This document shows positions 5,943-13,852 of a stretch of 64,000 bases of DNA, piece after piece. A program made the position numbers and the translations under genes. Positions within the stretch are counted from its first letter, which is position 1; the number at the start of each line of letters is the position of its first letter. The DNA is taken from the NCBI GenBank assembly GCA_036642795.1, contig JAVXTH010000005.1:14747-78746 (forward strand). The letters are read 5' to 3'. The notes beneath the pieces are model-generated. The model had not been told where the DNA came from, ran no database searches, and worked only from the letters and a program-made list of their open reading frames with translations. The stretch comes from JAVXTH01 sp036642795. Lineage in GTDB: Bacteria; Bacillota_I; Bacilli_A; Erysipelotrichales; Erysipelotrichaceae.

Positions 5943-8183
5943 ATGGAAGATATACGACAAGAAATACTAGAACTTTTAAATGAAAAAACAAAAGGTTTAG
6001 ATATAAAAACAATCCAATTGTTATTAAAAAAAGAAACAAAAGAAGACTTTGTTTTGGTAATGGAACAACTTCATGCTTTAGTAAAAGAACATGTGATTGT
6101 TCATGATCCAAGAGGAAGATATTTATTATGTGAACATGCAGGCTTTATTCGTGGAACTTTAAGAATAAATGCCAAAGGCTTTGGTTTTGTGGAAAATGAA
6201 ACCCAGTCTTTTTATGTGAGTTCACAAAATATTCATGGTGGTTTACAAAATGATATCGTGTTCGCAAGAACCTGGAAGAATTTTGATGAAACAAGTGAAT
6301 GTGAAGTGGTTGAAGTAATCGAACGTAATTTAGTTAATGTGGTGGGAACGATTCGCATTCGCGAAGGAAAATCAATCTTTTTAAGTGATGCATTTATGAA
6401 CGATCGACGTTTTAAAATCACCAACATCAATGATTTTAGACTAGTTGATGATACCAAAGTTATGGTTCATATCGATGAATACACGAATGTTTTAAAGGCA
6501 TCGATTATTAAAGTATTAGGTCATAAATACGATCCAGGAATTGATATCTTATCAATTCTTTTAGAGCATCATATTGAACCAGAATTTCCAACCAACGTAA
6601 TCGATGAAATAAATAAAATACCCGACCATGTATTAGATAGCGATAAAGTAGGTAGAATCAATCTATGTGATAAAACCATCATCACAATTGATGGAGAAGA
6701 TAGTCGTGACTTAGATGATGCAATCAGTGTTGAATGCATTGAAGGTGGTTATCGTCTCGGGGTACATATTGCGGATGTTTCTTATTATGTTAAAGAAGGA
6801 ATGGAAGTAAATAGTGAAGCATATGATCGAGGAACGAGTGTTTATGTCGTGGATCGAGTTGTACCGATGTTACCACATAGCTTAAGCAATGGTATTTGTT
6901 CCTTAAATCCGCAAGTAGAGCGACTTACGATAAGCTGTGAGATGGATATAGATCAAAGAGGCAATACAATGCGATATGCAATCTACCCCTCTTATATCAA
7001 GACTACGGAGCGAATGACTTATACCGATGTGAATGCGATTCTTGCCAAGGATCAAAAGACATGTGAAAAGTATCCCCATTTGATTGAAATGTGTGAACAG
7101 ATGGTATGTTTATCCGATATTATTCGTAAACGTCGCATCCAATTAGGAGCGATTGATTTTGATAGTAAAGAAGCTAAAATCTTAGTTAATGCGAAAGGAA
7201 AAGTTACCGATATCGTATTAAGAGAGCGAGGCCGTTCTGAATTAATCATTGAAGACTTTATGATTGCCGCTAATGAATGTGTAGCAAGTCATGTGAAGAA
7301 AGCTAAATTGCCTTCTATTTATCGAGTTCATGAAGAACCAGATGCAAAGAAGATTCGTGAATTTGCGAAAACCGCTTTAATTATGGGACATCCTTTTAAA
7401 GGTAATAGTGGCGATATTCATCCAAAACAAATGCAAGCTTTCTTAAATGAAGCACTTGATACACCAGAATATCCAGTCTTATCAACTTACATGTTAAGAA
7501 GTATGCAGAAAGCTCGTTACGATGCAAAATGCCTTGGCCATTTTGGCTTAGCACTTGAAGAATATACACATTTTACTTCACCGATTCGTCGTTATCCAGA
7601 TTTAATTGTTCATCGAATGTTACGTAAATATTATTTTAATCAAGTGAGCGATGAAAATAAAATTCGTAACGATGAAAAATGGATTGAAGATGCAGCAGTT
7701 CAATGTTCCAAACAAGAGCGCAATGCAATCGAAGCAGAGCGTGATGTAGATGATATGAAAAAAGCAGAATATATGGAGAAATATATTGGCTGTGAGTACG
7801 ATGGAGTTATCAGTTCAATTATGCGCTTTGGGATGTTTGTTGAACTTGATAATACAGTGGAAGGACTTGTTCACATATCAAATATGACCGATGATTATTA
7901 TGAATATGATGAAGAAGGTAAATCATTAATCGCAAGAAGCAGCAAAAAACGTTTTGTCATGGGGCAAAAAGTAAAGGTAAAAGTATTAGGGGCCTCTCGA
8001 TTTAAGAAACAAGTGGATTTTATTCTTGTTAAGGGAGATAAAAAAGATGAAAAAAATAATCAATTTAATCATGATAAGTCTGATGGTTTTAAGCCTAAAC
8101 GGATGCACAAAGGAAGCAAACCCGGACAAAACGGAAACCAAGGAAAATACCGAAAACGCGGCGAAACCAGTAAAAGAAGATAA
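5943..8183 (+). CDS. rnr: Ribonuclease R
   Basis: RNase R is a processive 3'-5' exoribonuclease that degrades structured RNA and, with SmpB-tmRNA, non-stop mRNA. The 746 residues hold an N-terminal winged-helix segment (1-60), cold-shock domains (about 70-220), and the RNB catalytic domain with DGEDSRDLDDAISVE near residue 250, whose Asp cluster binds magnesium. An S1 domain follows (GVISSIMRFGMFVELDNTVEGLVHISNM, from about 615), then a Lys/Arg-rich tail. The last 137 bases overlap the capA start in another frame. smpB and ssrA follow, so the trans-translation partners sit together. Confidence 0.96.
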   Translation: MEDIRQEILELLNEKTKGLDIKTIQLLLKKETKEDFVLVMEQLHALVKEHVIVHDPRGRYLLCEHAGFIRGTLRINAKGFGFVENETQSFYVSSQNIHGGLQNDIVFARTWKNFDETSECEVVEVIERNLVNVVGTIRIREGKSIFLSDAFMNDRRFKITNINDFRLVDDTKVMVHIDEYTNVLKASIIKVLGHKYDPGIDILSILLEHHIEPEFPTNVIDEINKIPDHVLDSDKVGRINLCDKTIITIDGEDSRDLDDAISVECIEGGYRLGVHIADVSYYVKEGMEVNSEAYDRGTSVYVVDRVVPMLPHSLSNGICSLNPQVERLTISCEMDIDQRGNTMRYAIYPSYIKTTERMTYTDVNAILAKDQKTCEKYPHLIEMCEQMVCLSDIIRKRRIQLGAIDFDSKEAKILVNAKGKVTDIVLRERGRSELIIEDFMIAANECVASHVKKAKLPSIYRVHEEPDAKKIREFAKTALIMGHPFKGNSGDIHPKQMQAFLNEALDTPEYPVLSTYMLRSMQKARYDAKCLGHFGLALEEYTHFTSPIRRYPDLIVHRMLRKYYFNQVSDENKIRNDEKWIEDAAVQCSKQERNAIEAERDVDDMKKAEYMEKYIGCEYDGVISSIMRFGMFVELDNTVEGLVHISNMTDDYYEYDEEGKSLIARSSKKRFVMGQKVKVKVLGASRFKKQVDFILVKGDKKDEKNNQFNHDKSDGFKPKRMHKGSKPGQNGNQGKYRKRGETSKRR

Positions 8184-9222
8184 GCGGGTTAGCTTTGCTG
8201 CGGTTGGCGATGATTTGATTCATGGAGCAATCTTTAGTGATCCTTATCATCAAAACAGCGATGGAACTTGGAATTATGATACCATTTATGAGAATACAAA
8301 TTATCTAACGCAAGCAGTTGATATTGCCAATATTAATCAAGAAACGATTTTAGGTGGAAGAGAACTTGGGTTAAGTCATTATCCGATGTTTAATTCACCA
8401 CAAGAAATTGGCGATGCGATTGTGAAAGCGGGATTTGATTGGATATCACAAGCGAGTAATCATTCTCTTGATGCAGGACAAGCGGGTATTGAATCCGCTA
8501 TGAATTTTTGGGATAAATATCCAGATGTTGTCACTACGGGTATCAATCGAGATGAAAAAGAAGCAAAACGCTTACGGATCATAAAACGCAATGGTTTAAG
8601 TTTTGGACTACTTAACTACACCTATGGAACAAATGGAATCATCGAACCACAGGGTAAAGAATATCTAATTAATAATACCGACAAGCAAGCATTAAAGAAA
8701 GCAATAAAAGACTTGAAACAAGCGAAATGTGATGTTATATTAGCTAGTATGCATTGGGGTAGTGAATATCAATTTACAGCCGATGCTACGCAAAAAGAAT
8801 TAGCTCAATTTTTAAGTGATGAAGGTGTTAGTGTAATTATTGGATCTCATCCTCATGTGATTCAACCAATCGATTATTTAAAAGGGAAAAACGGGAATGA
8901 TACACTTGTCATGTATTCATTAGGTAATTTTCTTTCTGCTCAAGATGTAGATTATCGAATGCTTGGTGGCCTTGCTAAATGGGAAATCGTAAAAAAGGGT
9001 GATAGCGGTAAAATAGAAATTGAGAATGTTGAATTTTACCCAGTTATTTCACACTTCAAACCTGGCTTTAAAGACTTTAAAACCTATGCTTTAAAAGACT
9101 ATAGCGAGGAATTAGCAGCAAGTCATGGACTTAATGGTTATGATGGTCAAAAGATTACAAGACAATATTTTATTGATTTAACTCATCAAGTTATGAAAGA
9201 CAACGTGAAAATCATATATTAG
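8047..9222 (+). CDS. CapA-family (poly-gamma-glutamate synthesis-like) lipoprotein
   Basis: A 391-residue exported metallophosphatase-fold protein of the PGA_cap family. The N-terminus is a lipoprotein signal (MKKIINLIMISLMVLSLNGC), with Cys20 the expected lipid-attachment site. The catalytic fold follows: AAVGDDLIHG, NQETILGG, ASNHSLDAGQAG, ASMHWGSEY, IGSHPHVIQPID and YSLGNFLSAQ, which supply the metal-binding Asp, Asn and His residues. AAGGGAG (8031-8037) is well placed for the ATG at 8047; a TTG at 8026 is not. CapA proteins act on poly-gamma-glutamate capsule or peptidoglycan; no capB/capC is nearby, so the substrate is unknown. The start lies inside rnr. Confidence 0.87.
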   Translation: MKKIINLIMISLMVLSLNGCTKEANPDKTETKENTENAAKPVKEDKRVSFAAVGDDLIHGAIFSDPYHQNSDGTWNYDTIYENTNYLTQAVDIANINQETILGGRELGLSHYPMFNSPQEIGDAIVKAGFDWISQASNHSLDAGQAGIESAMNFWDKYPDVVTTGINRDEKEAKRLRIIKRNGLSFGLLNYTYGTNGIIEPQGKEYLINNTDKQALKKAIKDLKQAKCDVILASMHWGSEYQFTADATQKELAQFLSDEGVSVIIGSHPHVIQPIDYLKGKNGNDTLVMYSLGNFLSAQDVDYRMLGGLAKWEIVKKGDSGKIEIENVEFYPVISHFKPGFKDFKTYALKDYSEELAASHGLNGYDGQKITRQYFIDLTHQVMKDNVKIIY

Positions 9223-9237
9223 AAGGGAGAGATGAAC

Positions 9238-9687
9238 ATGCGAAAAGTAATCGCATTTAATCGTAAGGCAAGTCATGATTTCTTTTTAGAAGAACGAATG
9301 GAAGCAGGGTTAGTCTTACAAGGAACTGAAATCAAAGCGATTCGTAAAGGTAGTGTTCAACTAAAAGATGCTTATGTAAGCTTTATTAATAATGAAGCAT
9401 ATATAAAAGAAATGTATATTCCTCAATATGATTTTGGGAATCGTTTTAATCATGATGAAACAAGAGAACGTAAATTATTGCTTCATCATTTGGAAATCAC
9501 GAAGTTAGAACAAAAAGTAAAATTGAAAGGTTATACCATTGTTCCCATCTCTTTATATTTAGATAAAGGAATGGCTAAAATGGAGATTGCACTAGCAAAA
9601 GGTAAAGATCTTCATGATAAACGTAATGCGCAAAAAGAAAAAGATGCGAAACGCGAAATCGAAAAAGCATTAAAAAATCAATTTTAA
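9238..9687 (+). CDS. smpB: SsrA-binding protein SmpB
   Basis: SmpB binds tmRNA and delivers it to stalled ribosomes. The 149 residues show the family beta-barrel motifs (NRKASHDFFLEERMEAGLVLQGTEIKAIR, VQLKDAYV, ..KLLLHH, KGYTIVPISLYL) and the basic tail KDLHDKRNAQKEKDAKREIEKAL that mimics the anticodon arm. GGGAG at 9225-9229 favours the ATG at 9238 over the one at 9232. The tmRNA gene follows 71 bases downstream. Confidence 0.97.
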   Translation: MRKVIAFNRKASHDFFLEERMEAGLVLQGTEIKAIRKGSVQLKDAYVSFINNEAYIKEMYIPQYDFGNRFNHDETRERKLLLHHLEITKLEQKVKLKGYTIVPISLYLDKGMAKMEIALAKGKDLHDKRNAQKEKDAKREIEKALKNQF

Positions 9688-9720
9688 GCTTTTTCGATAG
9701 GATTCTTTCTTAATTTCAGT

Positions 9721-9750
9721 TATAATAAACATACGTTGTTTTTAAACAAC
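9721..9750 (+). promoter_or_regulatory. -10 element and leader hairpin of ssrA
   Basis: TATAAT at 9721-9726 lies 33 bases before mature tmRNA; no clear -35 is seen. Between them, GTTGTTT (9735-9741) and AAACAAC (9744-9750) form a hairpin that would sit in the 5' leader removed by RNase P. Confidence 0.45.
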
Positions 9751-9758
9751 AATACCAT

Positions 9759-10145
9759 GGGGGTGTACTGGTTTCGACAGGGATAAGTTTGGTAATGATT
9801 GCAGTCGCGTGGTTCGCGTTAAAACCAAAAAAAACTTAAACGCAAAAACTAAATTTGCAAGCTTCTTCGGTGGTAACACTCAAGTTGCTTTCGCTGCTTA
9901 ATTTAACCTAAATACTGGTTTGCAGCCTTATTGTTCTACTGTCCTCTTTTGAGTAGTCAATAAGTACTAAGATAGAAAGAGTAGGGATATTTTACGAATC
10001 TGAGCGTAATATCATGAAAATATTATCAGATACCTCAGTAGCGTTTGTTCATCGCTAACTACTGAGTACTAAGATGAACTAAACTGTAGACATTGTTACG
10101 TGGGACTGTTTCTGGACAGGAGTTCGACTCTCCTCACCTCCACCA
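9759..10145 (+). ncRNA. ssrA: Transfer-messenger RNA (tmRNA)
   Basis: The 5' end GGGGGTG pairs with CACCTCC before ACCA at the 3' end, forming the tRNA-like acceptor (one G-U pair). The 3' part has the T-arm GGAGTTCGACTCTCC and an encoded CCA. The tag reading frame starts at GCA (9842) and encodes AKTKFASFFGGNTQVAFAA, ending in TAA at 9899-9901. The C-terminal AFAA is the expected protease-recognition end. At 19 residues the tag is longer than the 10-15 of most bacteria. tmRNA rescues ribosomes stalled on broken mRNA with SmpB, encoded just upstream. The length of 387 nt is normal. Confidence 0.97.
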
Positions 10146-10154
10146 TATAAACAT

Positions 10155-10178
10155 AAAGTCCTTAATCAGGGCTTTTTT
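10155..10178 (+). terminator. Intrinsic terminator after ssrA
   Basis: AAAGTCC and GGGCTTT (one G-U pair) with an eight-base loop, followed by T residues. Confidence 0.8.
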
Positions 10179-10222
10179 AATGCCCAATACTAAAAGACGA
10201 AATGAATGTTGAATGAATATAG

Positions 10223-10251
10223 TTGCTAACTTGATGAAGCAAGTGTATATT
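10223..10251 (+). promoter_or_regulatory. Sigma-A promoter for the YczE-type gene
   Basis: TTGCTA (10223-10228), a 17-base spacer and TATATT (10246-10251), 60 bases before the start. Confidence 0.6.
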
Positions 10252-10311
10252 AAGTAATGGTAGAAAAGTTATGAAACTTTTTAAACAAATCAAAAAGATT
10301 GGGAGGAAGAA

Positions 10312-10908
10312 ATGAATCGAATAAAAAGAACCATGATGGTCATTGTTGGATCATTTATTATGGGAATAGGAATCTCAATTGTTGTATCAAGTGGAGTTGG
10401 AAGTGATCCAATGAGTTTGTTTTGGCTAGGCTTATCAAAACAATTATCGATTACATTTGGTCAAGCAAATATCTTAGTTAACATAGTTTTTATCGGTATC
10501 GTTTTCTTTATCAATCGATCCTATATTAATATTGGTAGTTTGCTAAGTCCACTAGTAGTAGCAGTTACAACCGATGTGCTAAGTAAGCTGTTCTTTCAAG
10601 ATTATCCCTTCTATTTAAGAGTCATTATTTGTATGTTTGGATTTATCCTTCTAGCCTTTGGTGTTGCTTATTATTCACAAGCTGATTTAGGTATGGGAGC
10701 CTATGAAGCATTAGTTTTCTCGATCGCGAAGCAATCTAACATAGCGGTTGGCTATATTCGTACCATCATTGATATTACCTTAACGATTATCGGAAGTATG
10801 TTAGGCGCACAATTTGGAATTGGCACCATGTTGGCGATTCTACTTATGGGTACAGGAATTCAGTTTTTTCTTAAATTACTAAAAAAACCTCTAAACAATC
10901 AAGAGTGA
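10312..10908 (+). CDS. YczE/YyaS/YitT-type integral membrane protein
   Basis: A 198-residue polytopic membrane protein with about five or six hydrophobic helices. It has the YczE-like signatures SSGVGSDPMSLFWLGLSKQ after the first helix and ADLGMGAYEALVFSIAKQ near residue 125. The second copy of this GxGxxP/YEAL pattern suggests an internal repeat, as in this family. Homologues are uncharacterised; some lie next to transporters or antibiotic synthesis genes. GGGAGGAAG precedes the ATG. Its 3' end overlaps a bidirectional terminator shared with the convergent transporter gene. Confidence 0.8.
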   Translation: MNRIKRTMMVIVGSFIMGIGISIVVSSGVGSDPMSLFWLGLSKQLSITFGQANILVNIVFIGIVFFINRSYINIGSLLSPLVVAVTTDVLSKLFFQDYPFYLRVIICMFGFILLAFGVAYYSQADLGMGAYEALVFSIAKQSNIAVGYIRTIIDITLTIIGSMLGAQFGIGTMLAILLMGTGIQFFLKLLKKPLNNQE

Positions 10909-10926
10909 AAGTTTAGAGGTTTTGTT
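10881..10926. terminator. Bidirectional terminator between convergent genes
   Basis: Perfect 12-bp arms AAACCTCTAAAC (10885-10896) and GTTTAGAGGTTT (10911-10922) with a 14-base loop. A runs on one side and T runs on the other serve both strands. The left arm is inside the 3' end of the plus-strand gene. Confidence 0.92.
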
Positions 10927-12380
10927 TAATTCTTTTTACCTTTTAAATAAGCTTGAATTGGAATATATAAAATACCAATTAAAATAATCGTTGGAAGAAT
11001 CACATTAAGTGGAAAAGCGAATTTTTGAATGTATCCTTGAAAGAAGATAAACAATACAATTAATGGAAGGATAAAAGTTACATAAGCTTTAATCGCAGTT
11101 GGAAACTTTAAGCCTTTCCCAGCATTTGCTTCTTGAATAAAATTCTTCCAACCCCAACCATAACGATGAGTACAGAAGAATAAATATAATAAGGAACCTA
11201 ATGGTAATAAGTTATTTGAAACAATGAAATCTTCTAAATCTTGAATCGTACTACCAAGTCCTAAAGGTTGAATAAAGGATAATACATTAAAGCCTAAGGC
11301 ACAAGGAATGGATAAGATCAAAACTAATATAAAGTTAAAGATAACTGCTTTCTTTCTTGTCCAACCACAATCTAAGGCATAAGCAACAATATTCTCAAAG
11401 ACGGCAATAACGGTAGTTAAAGCCGCAAACGACATGAATAAGAAGAACAAACAACCCCATAGACTTCCCATTGACATGGAATTAAAGACATTGGGCAAAG
11501 TCACAAAGACCAAACCAGGACCACTATCTGCTGCTACATTAAAGGAGAAACAAGCAGGGAAGATAATTAAACCAGCGATGAAAGCAACCAGTGTATCTAA
11601 GATACATACATTGATACTTTCACCTAACAGGCTACGTTCTTTCCCAATGTAACTACCGAAGATTGCTAATGAACCAATACCCAAACTCAAGGTAAAGAAA
11701 GCTTGTCCCATAGCCGCAAAGATCGCATCTCCCAGCCCTGCTGATACCATTTTCCCAAAGTCAGGAATGAGGTAGAATTTAAGTCCTTCGATAGCATTTG
11801 GTAAAGTGATCGCACGAACAACTAAAACAATCATAACGATGAACAAACAAGACATCATATATTTTGATATTTTCTCTACGCCATTTTGTAGCCCCTTGCT
11901 ACAAACAACAAAGCCGATGATGATCGTTGCTAACATCCAAAATAAGTTCTCACCAGGATTTGCTAACATCGAACCAAAGGTATTGGCAACGGCTTGTGAA
12001 TTTAAACCTTGAAAACTACCGGTTGCCATTTTAAAACAATAATTCAACATCCAACCACCAACGGTTGTATAAAACATCATCAATAAATAGTTACCACCAA
12101 TCGCAACATATTTGATATTATGCCAAGTAGATCCTTTTGGTTCTAAGACATCAAATGATTTTGCTGCTGATTTTTGAGAGGCACGACCAACTGAGAATTC
12201 CATTACCATAATCGGTAATCCTAAGATAACTAAAAACACTAAATATAATAATACGAAAGCAGCTCCCCCATATTTCCCTGTTATATAAGGAAAGCGCCAC
12301 ACATTACCAAGTCCAACCGCACATCCAGCTGATATTAATATAAAGCCGAGACGTGATGAAAAATTTTCCCTTGATTTCAT
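10926..12380 (-). CDS. Sodium-dependent transporter, NSS (neurotransmitter:sodium symporter) family
   Basis: A 484-residue bacterial NSS symporter that should import amino acids or related amines with sodium. Helix 1 carries the family signature GCAVGLGNVWRFPYITGKYGGAAFVLLYL, including the unwound substrate-site region and WRFPY. Hydrophobic segments consistent with 11-12 helices follow, including the helix 6 region FFTLSLGIGSLAIFGSY. Similar proteins include LeuT, TnaT and MhsT; the substrate cannot be read from sequence. It is a single gene with a good promoter and shares its terminator with the preceding gene. Confidence 0.94.
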   Translation of the reverse strand: MKSRENFSSRLGFILISAGCAVGLGNVWRFPYITGKYGGAAFVLLYLVFLVILGLPIMVMEFSVGRASQKSAAKSFDVLEPKGSTWHNIKYVAIGGNYLLMMFYTTVGGWMLNYCFKMATGSFQGLNSQAVANTFGSMLANPGENLFWMLATIIIGFVVCSKGLQNGVEKISKYMMSCLFIVMIVLVVRAITLPNAIEGLKFYLIPDFGKMVSAGLGDAIFAAMGQAFFTLSLGIGSLAIFGSYIGKERSLLGESINVCILDTLVAFIAGLIIFPACFSFNVAADSGPGLVFVTLPNVFNSMSMGSLWGCLFFLFMSFAALTTVIAVFENIVAYALDCGWTRKKAVIFNFILVLILSIPCALGFNVLSFIQPLGLGSTIQDLEDFIVSNNLLPLGSLLYLFFCTHRYGWGWKNFIQEANAGKGLKFPTAIKAYVTFILPLIVLFIFFQGYIQKFAFPLNVILPTIILIGILYIPIQAYLKGKKN

Positions 12381-12418
12381 AAACTAAACACCCTTAAAAT
12401 AAAACCCTTTCGCCATTT

Positions 12419-12447
12419 ATTGTAATAGAGTTCATAAATTAAGTCAA
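12419..12447 (-). promoter_or_regulatory. Sigma-A promoter for the NSS transporter
   Basis: On the minus strand TTGACT (12447-12442), 17 bases, TACAAT (12424-12419), 38 bases before the start codon. Confidence 0.75.
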
Positions 12448-12631
12448 CCAAGGAAACAAGGAGAGGAAATAAGCATTACTAAAAAGTGAATCATTTTATT
12501 TTCAGCAAAATTGATTGAGTTTTTGTTAGCTAATACATGATAAAATAACGAAAAATTTAAATATGGAATATCTTTGCTCTGTAAGGGTTTGCATTTCACA
12601 ATTTGATGTAAAAACTTTCAGAATTTACTCG

Positions 12632-12660
12632 TTGAATTTGTGTTTGTATTATGATATTAT
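12632..12660 (+). promoter_or_regulatory. Sigma-A promoter for the marR-nrdG/nrdD operon
   Basis: TTGAAT (12632-12637), 17 bases, TATTAT (12655-12660), 37 bases before the ATG at 12698. I see no 16-base NrdR-box pattern here. The rest of 12448-12697 is AT-rich with nothing else recognised. Confidence 0.6.
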
Positions 12661-12697
12661 CAGTTTAGTTGAGTATCCAACCATTAGGGAGAGTGTC

Positions 12698-13834
12698 ATG
12701 GAAGATCATAATTATTTACAGATGAATGCATCCCTTTTATATCGATGCAGTCAAAAGTATTACGACAAAAGAATGAGTGAATTTCAAATCGGTTCTGGAC
12801 AATTATTGTTTTTAATTCTCACGTATGAGAATGAAGGAATTGGTATGCAACAACTTGCTTCAAAGGGTGGTTTTGATAAAGGAACGGTTACCAAAGGCAT
12901 CGCAAAGCTTGAAGAACAAGGTTACATTGAAATGAAAACAAGTGAAGAGGATAAACGTGCTCATTGTTTATATACCACAGATAAAACAAAAGACATTATC
13001 TCGCAGATCTATTTATTAAGGAGAGAATGGTGGGGAAGAGTTACCGAAGGTTTATCCGAAGATGAAATAAAAGAGTATGAACGCTTACAGATGAAGGTAT
13101 CACAAAATGCTCTTCAGTATACAAATGAAGATGATTGCCGAATGAAAATCTTTGGAATTCAAAAGCTTACTTTATTAGATTGGCCAGGAAAACTTGGTAC
13201 GACGATCTTTACCGGCGGTTGTAATTTCAGATGTCCATTTTGTCAAAACAGTGATTTGGTTTTTCTTCCAGAAAACACTAAGACGATTGATACAGATGAA
13301 GTATTAGCTTTTCTAACCAAGCGAAAGCAAGTATTAGAAGGTGTTTGTATCAGTGGTGGTGAACCGCTGCTACAAGAAGCTTTAGAGCCCTTTCTAGAAG
13401 AAGTGAAACAACTTGGCTATCAGATTAAACTAGATACAAATGGAAGTTCACCGAAACGCTTAAAAGCGTTAGTTGATAAAGGCTTGATTGATTATGTCGC
13501 AATGGATATAAAGAATTCACCAAAACGCTATGGTGAAACGATTGGTGTAAAGGATTTCGATTTAACGAAGATTCAAGAGAGCATTGATTATCTATTATCG
13601 GATAGCGTTGCTTATGAGTTTAGAACTACCGTTGTGAAAGAATTTCATACAAAGGAAGATATTCTAGAATTGGCAAATTTGATTAAAGGTGCTAAAGCAT
13701 ATTACCTACAGAATTTTGTTGATAGTGAATGTGTCATTCAAAAAGGTCTACATGCTTATGAAAAAAAAGAACTTCAGGAATTATTAGCTGAAGTTAAAAA
13801 AATAATTCCAAATTGTGAATTAAGGGGAATATAA
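12698..13834 (+). CDS. MarR-type regulator fused to anaerobic ribonucleotide reductase activase (radical SAM)
   Basis: One 378-residue frame joins two normally separate proteins. Residues 1-~145 are a complete MarR winged-helix regulator (QLLFLILTYENEGIGMQQLA, DKGTVTKGIAKLEEQGYIEM, wing EEDKRAHCLYTT). From Met149 a radical SAM activase of the NrdG2 type follows (FGIQKLTLLDWPGKL, then CNFRCPFC with Cys175, Cys179 and Cys182 for the 4Fe-4S cluster, CISGGEP, and VAMDIKNSP). The activase would generate the glycyl radical on NrdD, encoded 18 bases downstream. AGGGAGAG precedes the ATG at 12698; the open frame extends 45 codons further upstream without a better start. The internal Met149 has no strong ribosome-binding site, so a true fusion is likely. 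Confidence 0.85.
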   Translation: MEDHNYLQMNASLLYRCSQKYYDKRMSEFQIGSGQLLFLILTYENEGIGMQQLASKGGFDKGTVTKGIAKLEEQGYIEMKTSEEDKRAHCLYTTDKTKDIISQIYLLRREWWGRVTEGLSEDEIKEYERLQMKVSQNALQYTNEDDCRMKIFGIQKLTLLDWPGKLGTTIFTGGCNFRCPFCQNSDLVFLPENTKTIDTDEVLAFLTKRKQVLEGVCISGGEPLLQEALEPFLEEVKQLGYQIKLDTNGSSPKRLKALVDKGLIDYVAMDIKNSPKRYGETIGVKDFDLTKIQESIDYLLSDSVAYEFRTTVVKEFHTKEDILELANLIKGAKAYYLQNFVDSECVIQKGLHAYEKKELQELLAEVKKIIPNCELRGI

Positions 13835-13852
13835 AAAAAGGAGGATACAAAT

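Noticed and set aside
9759..10145. tmRNA 3' end as an integration site for a mobile element
   Set aside because: No duplicated 3' end, integrase or foreign genes follow; a normal terminator and an ordinary gene lie downstream.
12563..12697. 45 extra N-terminal residues on the MarR-NrdG fusion
   Set aside because: They include the promoter region and a good ribosome-binding site lies just before the ATG at 12698.
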